Shown here piece by piece: positions 1-4,774 of a DNA stretch of 5,634 nucleotides (position 1 is its first letter; each line of letters starts with the position of its first letter). Source of the DNA: Rhodobacterales bacterium 34-62-10 (GTDB lineage Bacteria; Pseudomonadota; Alphaproteobacteria; Rhodobacterales; Rhodobacteraceae); contig NCJR01000146.1 of the NCBI GenBank assembly GCA_002282555.1, positions 1 to 5,634 of the forward strand. Direction: 5' to 3'. The position numbers and the translations under genes are program-made. The notes below the pieces were generated by a model. That model was given only the letters and a program-made list of their open reading frames with translations. It did no database searches and was not told the origin of the DNA.

Positions 1-13
1 CATGATGACCTCC
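1..13 (-). promoter_or_regulatory. Shine-Dalgarno and start codon of a minus-strand gene leaving the window
   Basis: On the minus strand GGAGG (13-9) is followed by a 5-base spacer and an ATG at 3-1, the last bases visible. This is near-ideal spacing and the strongest ribosome-binding site in the window. It indicates a further minus-strand gene beginning exactly at the edge, downstream of the oxidoreductase and its terminator-like hairpin. No codon after the ATG is visible, so its product is unknown. It could be a transposase if the region is the end of an inserted element, or simply the next cluster gene. Confidence 0.6.
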
Positions 14-20
14 GATGGCT

Positions 21-45
21 AAAACCACCGGGCTTCTCTGCCCGG
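21..45 (-). terminator. Possible intrinsic terminator after the operon
   Basis: Read on the minus strand, a 6-bp all-GC stem (CCGGGC/GCCCGG, arms at 45-40 and 33-28) closes a 6-base loop. It is followed by TGG and then TTTT at 24-21. The place is right for an intrinsic terminator, about 40 bases after the TAA of the oxidoreductase and just before the next ribosome-binding site. The T-tract is short and separated from the stem by three bases, so termination may be weak. If the segment belongs to a mobile element, the hairpin could instead limit read-through into it. Confidence 0.45.
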
Positions 46-85
46 GATCGCAGCACTATACAGGCCTCTCAACGGCGCGCCGCGA

Positions 86-817
86 TTACCCGATGTCCAT
101 GACAGTGACGGCAAGATTGGCAAACTCCGGAGGTGGCTCGACCAGCGCCAGCTCGGCCAGTTCGTGTTTTACATTGACGAGGGGCGCCTTGGCGGCGGCC
201 AGTAATCCGTTCACGGCAGCATAGGTCACATTGAATACGTGGCCTGCTGTGATTTCCTCGCCTGTGCTGAGGCCAACCACGCAGTGATCCTCTGTGTGCT
301 GAAAGGTTTCTGCACGGCTGGAGAACCTGATAGGTATCTTGTGCTGGTCCAGCCGCACCAGAAGAAGGTCTCGCAGGATAGACCAATCGAAGGCAAACTC
401 CTTGCACAGAAACACGTCCTCGACGACGTTCATGTCAAACAGGGCGCGGTGCGCTGCGCTGGCAGGCAAGATGGGGGCGCCCATATCTTCAAACATTCGC
501 CGGAAACGGCCCGCCGATACCTTGGACTGGCGCTGGGCGATGGCGTAGAGCATGTCAAATTCTGACAGCACAGCGGCTTCAAAGTCGCGTACGAACTGTT
601 CCTGCAAAACCCTCGATCGCAGGGCCGTCACAAAGCTGCGGGGATAGTGAAAACCGGAATGGACACGGGCCTGGTTGACGCGCGAGGCTCGTTCCAGCAA
701 CCCATCGCCGGCTTCTATAAGAAGAACCCTGTCTGTGAGGCTACGCAGAAAAAGGGCGAGGCAGCAGCCATAGAAGCCGCCCCCTACGATCACGAAATCG
801 AAATCTGTGCGGCTCAT
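86..817 (-). CDS. FAD-dependent oxidoreductase (DAO family), C-terminally truncated
   Basis: This 243-residue protein opens with a Rossmann FAD-binding segment. It has VIVGGGFYG at 9-17 (G12, G14, G17 of GxGxxG), then LLIE with E35 at the end of the second strand, the usual contact for the FAD adenosine ribose. NQARVHSGFHYPR at 48-60 is a conserved-looking cofactor/substrate segment. These features fit the glycine oxidase/D-amino-acid oxidase (DAO) superfamily, whose members usually run about 350-400 residues. The protein stops right after VMD (239-241), adding only Ile-Gly. It therefore lacks the later substrate-domain strands and the C-terminal segment that completes the FAD site, and activity is doubtful. 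The substrate is unknown; the operon suggests a sugar or amino-sugar intermediate. Its ATG lies in a 4-base overlap with the stop of the upstream glycosyltransferase, and no Shine-Dalgarno is visible, so translation probably depends on coupling. It could be a recent pseudogene or a shortened but retained gene. Confidence 0.8.
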   Translation of the reverse strand: MSRTDFDFVIVGGGFYGCCLALFLRSLTDRVLLIEAGDGLLERASRVNQARVHSGFHYPRSFVTALRSRVLQEQFVRDFEAAVLSEFDMLYAIAQRQSKVSAGRFRRMFEDMGAPILPASAAHRALFDMNVVEDVFLCKEFAFDWSILRDLLLVRLDQHKIPIRFSSRAETFQHTEDHCVVGLSTGEEITAGHVFNVTYAAVNGLLAAAKAPLVNVKHELAELALVEPPPEFANLAVTVMDIG

Positions 818-1635
818 GCGGGTTTGGGATGATAGACGCGCAACAAGGCGCCGGTGACGACCAGAACCAGATCGACGAGGGCACCTATGCCGCTGATCTT
901 TGTCGGCACGGCTTCGTCTTTCGGATAGGTTCGCGAGGTCGGCAGTTCCTTCACCCGGTAGCCAAGCTGGCTCGCGCGAACCGTCAGATAAGCCAGCAGT
1001 TCGTATTTGACGAACACGTCCCGGAAAGGCTGAACCCGCGGATCAGTCAGATATTCTGCCGAGTACGCACGGTAGCCTTGTGTGGTGTCGGTAAACCAGT
1101 AGCCGGCGGCGAGACTTTGCAGAGGCGCATGGATCAACCGGATCGCGATGAGGCGGGACAGGGGGGTGTTTTCGCTGTAACCCCCGCGCAGGAAGCGGGA
1201 TGCCTGAACATAGCCAAAGCCCTGATCCAGCGCTGCAATGAAATCTGGAACGGTTTCAACGCCGTCCTTTCCGTTTCCATCGATGGTAATGATGCCGGCA
1301 TAACCCTGGAGCAGAGTCCACGCATACGCACAGCGAAGCTGAGCGGAAAGTTTGCCGGGGCCGGTCTTGGTAATCAGTGCCCTGACACCAACGCTTTCAA
1401 GAAAGTCATGCTCAAGCGATCCATCCGTAGACCCACCGTCGACAATGACAATATCCGCCTGCCGGTCGAGCCCGAGCTCATGCATGCGGCGCAATTGGTT
1501 CTGAATCCGCTGGCCCTCATTGATGACCGGAATGATAACGCAGTAAGGCGTTGCGCGCGGCCGCAGGACCGCTTCATGGAATGCGGGTACACTCCAACCT
1601 CGTTCTGCAATCGCGGATACTTGAGCATCGGTCAT
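814..1635 (-). CDS. Family-2 glycosyltransferase, DPM1-like
   Basis: This 273-residue protein has a GT-A fold of the GT2 family. Visible motifs in order are VIIPVINEG (33-41, first strand and nucleotide-binding loop), IVDGGSTDG (64-72, D66 expected to contact the nucleotide), and TIDGNGKDG (117-125) where the metal-binding DxD normally sits, with D119 and D124 as acids. QASRFLRGG (144-152) and TDTTQGYRAYS (182-192) match the acceptor-side motifs of dolichyl/polyprenyl-phosphate mannose synthase relatives. RTYP and VPTK near 235-246 also look conserved. There is no clear C-terminal TM pair, only a hydrophobic stretch near 251-265 that may touch the membrane. The likely role is transfer of a sugar from a nucleotide donor to polyprenyl phosphate or a lipid-linked glycan on the cytoplasmic face; donor and acceptor cannot be read. 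Start and stop each overlap the neighbouring gene by ATGA. An AAGGAG (1652-1647) lies 11 bases before the start. Confidence 0.88.
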   Translation of the reverse strand: MTDAQVSAIAERGWSVPAFHEAVLRPRATPYCVIIPVINEGQRIQNQLRRMHELGLDRQADIVIVDGGSTDGSLEHDFLESVGVRALITKTGPGKLSAQLRCAYAWTLLQGYAGIITIDGNGKDGVETVPDFIAALDQGFGYVQASRFLRGGYSENTPLSRLIAIRLIHAPLQSLAAGYWFTDTTQGYRAYSAEYLTDPRVQPFRDVFVKYELLAYLTVRASQLGYRVKELPTSRTYPKDEAVPTKISGIGALVDLVLVVTGALLRVYHPKPA

Positions 1636-2636
1636 CTGGCGGATTGCTCCTTCGCCGCGTGAGGTTGTGCGAGAACTTCGACGTTCAGGTCAGTCTTGTC
1701 TTTGAAGAAATTGATGTTTGCAATTTCATCGACAATCGCATTGCGGGTGCGCCCTGTCAGCCTGTCTACCACATCGGCGAGGCCAAGACTGATGAGGCAG
1801 AAACCCACGGCAAGAAATGTGACCGAACCGCCTTGCGCCAGCGCAGTCGTAAACCAGCCGGGCGTCAGGGGGGTGCCGATGAGGAAAAGTGTGATGGCAT
1901 ACAGCGTGTAGGCGAAAGCCAGGCCGGCCGTGAGAAAGGAAAAGGCGGCATATGTTTTGAGTAGCCGCGGGGCGGAAACGGTCACCAGCTCTCCGAGCAG
2001 TTCAACACGTTCCCCCAGGCTGGGACCGCGGAAGGGAAGGCCTTTGGCGTTGACCAATACCCGTTGAAATCTGCGGAAAGACTGTTTGGCTTCAAACCTC
2101 AGATCAATGACGAGTGTGGGCCGGCCAAGCATCTCATTGAGATGCGTGCGCGGAAGGGAGAGAGTCCGCAGATCGCGCGCGTTGACCTTATAGGGGGAAA
2201 CGGCAGCCATGACCCAATGCCACACGGGCACAGTCGCGGCCGCTTGAGAGCGGCGCGCCATGATGGTTTCCCCGGTTTCGAATGCCTGATCCGCAAGGGC
2301 GCTAACATCCAGCGCCGCCAGTTCGGATATCGCCGACAAGACAACCACATCTCCGATCGCTTCAGACGCGGCGACGACACGGCGCCGGTAGAAGTTCATG
2401 TCGTTGTTGACGAGCAGCATGCGCAGGTTGCGGATGTTGCTCAGCAGCGAAGCGGTGCTTTCGATCTGTGCGCGGTGGCGTTCAGCGACCACATAGACAA
2501 GTTCGAAATACTGATATCTGGCCTCCATCTCCATGGCGAGTGCGCTGAGCCGCGTAAGTTCGGCGGCAACGTCGCCTTCGTCCACAAAGCAGAATGAGGC
2601 GAGGTAATCGCCGCGAGGTCCATTGGAACGTGTCAT
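1632..2636 (-). CDS. GT2-like membrane protein with degenerate catalytic motifs
   Basis: This 334-residue protein has the overall plan of GtrB/DPM-type transferases: a soluble GT-A-like domain (about 1-215), then two transmembrane helices (about 229-253 and 272-291) and a short polar tail. The expected landmarks are altered. Where family members have a VDDGSTDGT-like loop this one has YVVAERHRA (48-56). Where the DxD metal site should follow the GDVVV strand (95-99) it has LSAISE (100-105), with no DxD. It may be a catalytically inactive pseudo-glycosyltransferase, for example a membrane partner or scaffold for the active GT2 encoded next, or a very divergent enzyme. FCFVDEGD at 15-22 still resembles the first strand plus acidic loop. 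The start is supported by CAGGAG ending 9 bases upstream and by the ATGA overlap with the TIM-barrel gene. The GT2 homology is read from pattern only and is moderately certain; the TM pair is clear. Confidence 0.75.
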   Translation of the reverse strand: MTRSNGPRGDYLASFCFVDEGDVAAELTRLSALAMEMEARYQYFELVYVVAERHRAQIESTASLLSNIRNLRMLLVNNDMNFYRRRVVAASEAIGDVVVLSAISELAALDVSALADQAFETGETIMARRSQAAATVPVWHWVMAAVSPYKVNARDLRTLSLPRTHLNEMLGRPTLVIDLRFEAKQSFRRFQRVLVNAKGLPFRGPSLGERVELLGELVTVSAPRLLKTYAAFSFLTAGLAFAYTLYAITLFLIGTPLTPGWFTTALAQGGSVTFLAVGFCLISLGLADVVDRLTGRTRNAIVDEIANINFFKDKTDLNVEVLAQPHAAKEQSAR

Positions 2637-3463
2637 GCAGCGGCGCTCCTGAGAGATGATGCAGCCCGGGCGAGCGCGTTTTTAACCTCGGCAACGCCTG
2701 CCTGACGCATCTCGATCGAGAACCAGCCCGAATAGCCGGTATTCAGAATATGCGACGCAAGCTCGCCCAGGGCTTCGGGATCCTTGGGTGCGGGTGCCAA
2801 GTTTGGTTCACTCATGTGCACATGGGAAACAATGTTCCGTCCGTAATCAAACAGTTGAGCGCCCTGATCAAATTCTTCATTCATATGGAGTGCGCCAATG
2901 TCGAAATTCACGCTGATGGCAGGATGGTCCACATATACAGCGAAATCGACTGCTTCACTCAGTGTAGTGAGGAAATTTGTGCCGTATGCTGCGGGGTTAG
3001 GCTCAAGCGCCAGCCGCGTGCCTGCAGCTTCTGCCTTGTCTCCAAGGCGGCGGAACAAGGCGCGGGCCTCAGCTTCTGCCTCCTTGCGGTCCATGCCTTC
3101 AGGGATGGCGCGGTTACCGGGCGATCCCATGACAAGGTTGGGGATGCCGAGCCGGCCGGCAAGACCTATCGCCCGCTGCAGCCCTGCCTCGAATGTGTCC
3201 CGTTCCGCAGGTGTGCCGAAAAGCCGGGCATTCTGAACCCCGAAAAGCAGAGACTGCATCGAGACCAGCTGCAGCTCATGCGCTTCCAGGGAGGCAAAGA
3301 GGGCCGAAACTGCAGAGGGTGAGGGATCAAACGGGTCTGCCTCCTGCGGGAAGGTCAGACCAGGCGCGATTTCCAGACCTTTCGCCCCGGCTTCCTGCAA
3401 CAGGCCGAGGCATTCGTCTGCCTCCTGCGGCAGCCAGGCGATGTTCGACATGGCGAGCTTCAT
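2633..3463 (-). CDS. Xylose-isomerase-like TIM-barrel protein (sugar isomerase/epimerase)
   Basis: This 276-residue protein fits the AP endonuclease 2/xylose-isomerase-like TIM-barrel superfamily (Pfam AP_endonuc_2), which includes sugar-phosphate isomerases, epimerases and inosose dehydratases of 250-300 residues. It starts MKLAMSNIAW, a typical first strand. Likely metal ligands sit at barrel strand ends: E154 in LALEPNP, D188 in VNFDIGA, H214 or H216 in SHVHMSEP, and E251 in FSIEMR. That full set suggests an active metal-dependent enzyme acting on a small sugar or sugar derivative in the cytoplasm; the substrate is unknown. The frame is open upstream to 3622, but I chose the ATG at 3463 because the homology-like start falls there and it forms an ATGA overlap with the epimerase stop. 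The extension would be an antisense-like shadow inside that gene. The Shine-Dalgarno is poor (AGGA 12 bases upstream), which fits translational coupling. Confidence 0.85.
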   Translation of the reverse strand: MKLAMSNIAWLPQEADECLGLLQEAGAKGLEIAPGLTFPQEADPFDPSPSAVSALFASLEAHELQLVSMQSLLFGVQNARLFGTPAERDTFEAGLQRAIGLAGRLGIPNLVMGSPGNRAIPEGMDRKEAEAEARALFRRLGDKAEAAGTRLALEPNPAAYGTNFLTTLSEAVDFAVYVDHPAISVNFDIGALHMNEEFDQGAQLFDYGRNIVSHVHMSEPNLAPAPKDPEALGELASHILNTGYSGWFSIEMRQAGVAEVKNALARAASSLRSAAA

Positions 3464-4422
3464 GCGCGGCCCGATTCCTGTTTGAAAAACGTCTTCAATT
3501 CCGACAGCACTTCGTCGCGGCCAATGAGATAGGGCCCTGTCTGACCGAACGTGCCGGCATGGTCTGTCTTGACGTGCTCGATGTTCAAGGCGGGTCCGGA
3601 ATTGGAGAAGGGCGATCCGCAAAGATGCTGATGGATTTCGTTTGCCCTTAGAGGGGCCGAGCAGACGTTGAGAACAGGAATCTTCTTTGACACGCAGGTT
3701 TCGATATCAGCCCAGAGACGATTGACATTGTAATATTGGAACTGGCTGTCACTGTTGGTGAAATTGCGCGCCAGAAAACCCTGTTCCTGGAATGCACGCT
3801 CCACAAGTTCTTCTTTGCCCTGCGCGGCCATGGCCTCGCGATCACATTTCCACATGCCAAGGCCCGAATCGAATGAAAAGACCGTCAATGCGGCCTCTCG
3901 CTGGGGCGCGCTGAATTTATCGAGCAATTCCTTGAACTTGTCGTCTTTCACAAAGGATGGGACGGGATTTAGCAGATCAAAGATGAAGTTCTTTTTCAGG
4001 CCGTGGCCAAACAAAGCGGGCAGGCGCAGGATATGCGCGTCAAAAGCTCCGGCAACCTGCTCTTCCAGCCGCCTGCGGTTACGGCCGTAAGCCTTTTGGG
4101 TCTCAAATTTTGCTGAAGTTTCTGTGTAACCGGCTGATGGATCGTCGAAAACGGCGATCGTCGAAATCAGGACGAGCTTTGAGACCTCCGCCGACTGCAT
4201 GTGCTCGAACAGACTGTTGAGGTTTGCCGCGTCTTCCTCGGGTTTGGCATTTGCAGCCCACATGGTCGCCGGCGCGCCAGCGCAGATCAGGAGATCAAAC
4301 TTTTCCCCGGCAATCTGCGGAATGGATTTGGAATTGTAGGATGCGTCAAATTTGACTGCTTCGCGAAGAAGACCTCCCACAAAGCCCGTGGATCCAATCA
4401 ATCCCAATCTCTTGCTCGTCAT
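3460..4422 (-). CDS. NAD(P)-dependent epimerase/dehydratase-like oxidoreductase (extended SDR)
   Basis: This 320-residue protein has an N-terminal Rossmann motif GLIGSTGFVG (7-16) and later features of extended short-chain dehydrogenases. There is a core strand LVLIST (83-88, with S87 and T88 as candidate catalytic Ser/Thr), then YGRNR (112-116) where the YxxxK pair belongs, and LRLPALFGHGLKKN (132-145) as the expected post-catalytic strand. Such enzymes oxidise, reduce or epimerise nucleotide sugars in the cytoplasm. The active-site lysine is replaced by Arg116, with Arg117 and Arg118 following, so the chemistry may be altered. The middle (146-245) has no motif I can name. The start was set at 4422, not at ATGs at 4458 or 4437, because GAGGAG (4433-4428) lies 5 bases before it and the Rossmann strand begins right after. 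It is first in the operon and overlaps the next gene by ATGA. The substrate is unknown. Confidence 0.82.
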   Translation of the reverse strand: MTSKRLGLIGSTGFVGGLLREAVKFDASYNSKSIPQIAGEKFDLLICAGAPATMWAANAKPEEDAANLNSLFEHMQSAEVSKLVLISTIAVFDDPSAGYTETSAKFETQKAYGRNRRRLEEQVAGAFDAHILRLPALFGHGLKKNFIFDLLNPVPSFVKDDKFKELLDKFSAPQREAALTVFSFDSGLGMWKCDREAMAAQGKEELVERAFQEQGFLARNFTNSDSQFQYYNVNRLWADIETCVSKKIPVLNVCSAPLRANEIHQHLCGSPFSNSGPALNIEHVKTDHAGTFGQTGPYLIGRDEVLSELKTFFKQESGRA

Positions 4423-4427
4423 TACTG

Positions 4428-4433
4428 CTCCTC
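4428..4433 (-). promoter_or_regulatory. Ribosome-binding site deciding the start of the first operon gene
   Basis: GAGGAG on the minus strand sits 5 bases before the ATG at 4422. It favours this start over in-frame ATGs at 4437 and 4458, which would add 5 or 12 residues ahead of the Rossmann strand. The ATG at 4437 lies only a few bases ahead of this purine run, so the run cannot serve it. Confidence 0.7.
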
Positions 4434-4452
4434 GCATCGCGGGTTGGGACTG

Positions 4453-4511
4453 GCGCAAAAGCGCTTAGTAGTGTCATGGGCCGTGATGCGATACGTGCCC
4501 TGAGGCCTCAG
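4453..4511 (-). other. Potential structured leader of the operon mRNA
   Basis: Going toward the first gene, three foldable elements are packed together: a perfect 12-bp palindrome CTGAGGCCTCAG (4511-4500); a stem of 7 bp with one bulged base (GGGC+CGT pairing with ACG+GCCC, 4500-4478, 8-base loop); and a small GCGC-TTTT-GCGC hairpin (4464-4453). If transcription starts upstream of 4511 these lie in the 5' untranslated region. The palindrome could equally be a protein-binding DNA site. Function is unknown; none matches a riboswitch I know. Confidence 0.35.
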
Positions 4512-4556
4512 AATTTGATAGTCGTTCGCGCGGCCCAAATCGCTTCCTGTTTCGCC

Positions 4557-4589
4557 ACTCTACAACCAGAGTTTGCGATTAGCAGTCAA
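4557..4589 (-). promoter_or_regulatory. Weak candidate promoter for the minus-strand operon
   Basis: The minus strand carries TTGACT (4589-4584), five of six matches to a sigma-70 -35 box. Downstream, TGTAGA (4564-4559, 19-base spacer) or TAGAGT (4562-4557, 21-base spacer) are poor -10 candidates. Use of this promoter would give a leader of about 130 bases. The -35 overlaps a 14-bp dyad, the arrangement expected for a repressor or activator site. The -10 mismatch keeps confidence low. Confidence 0.25.
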
Positions 4590-4594
4590 CTGCT
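4581..4594. repeat. 14-bp operator-like dyad
   Basis: AGCAGT-CA-ACTGCT is a perfect inverted repeat with 6-base arms and a 2-base centre, covering the candidate -35 hexamer of the operon. Its compact symmetry suits a dimeric helix-turn-helix regulator. No matching regulator gene is visible in the window. Confidence 0.45.
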
Positions 4595-4606
4595 TACCCT
4601 ACATAT

Positions 4607-4629
4607 GCAGACCCTTTAAGGGGCTCTGC
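4607..4629. repeat. Interrupted inverted repeat near the midpoint of the divergent region
   Basis: GCAGA + CCCTT pairs with AAGGG + TCTGC around a single central T, with a 2-base insertion (GC) in the right arm, giving ten paired positions. As RNA it would form a 9-bp bulged stem with a 3-base loop. No T-run follows on either strand, so it is not an intrinsic terminator. A regulator-binding site is more likely. Confidence 0.4.
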
Positions 4630-4774
4630 GTCATCCCCTCTGCGCGTGTGATATGGCGGCGGAAAGGGCTTGGGCCGGACGGTTGCTTTGTCTTGCACGT
4701 ATGATAGCGACACTGTGTCTGAAGCCGTGCCAATCTGACATGGACGCGCCAGCCTTCGAGGGGACCACACTTCC

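Larger units (their letters stand above)
4423..4774. other. 352-base divergent intergenic control region
   Basis: This is the only sizeable gene-free stretch, lying between the minus-strand operon and the plus-strand membrane protein. No reading frame inside it has both a ribosome-binding site and a believable protein. It holds several inverted repeats (4453-4464, 4478-4500, 4500-4511, 4581-4594, 4607-4629), a 7-base direct repeat CTCTGCG (4624-4630 and 4638-4644) and a possible minus-strand -35 box. I could not identify a convincing plus-strand promoter: TATGAT at 4700-4705 resembles a -10 box but has no -35 partner at proper spacing. No tRNA or known riboswitch pattern was recognised. Confidence 0.7.

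Noticed and set aside
829..1662. Long plus-strand open frame of 277 codons
   Set aside because: It is antisense to the DPM1-like gene, which has clear GT2 motifs. Its own translation shows no domain and it has no ribosome-binding site.
2064..2597. Plus-strand open frame of 177 codons
   Set aside because: It lies opposite the two-TM GT2-like gene, has no recognisable domain and arises from the GC-rich codon pattern of the real gene.
3464..3622. N-terminal extension of the TIM-barrel frame
   Set aside because: It would overlap the epimerase gene by 160 bases. The natural barrel start and the ATGA overlap point to 3463.
74..4278. GGCGCGCC octamer at 74-81, 2252-2259 and 4271-4278
   Set aside because: Three copies of a GC-rich palindrome in about 5.6 kb of GC-rich DNA, two inside genes. 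No consistent spacing or context suggests a function.
4577..4594. tRNA-like stretch on the minus strand (AGCAGTTGACTGCTAATC)
   Set aside because: It resembles an anticodon arm, but no acceptor stem, D-arm or TTC-type T-arm can be built around it.
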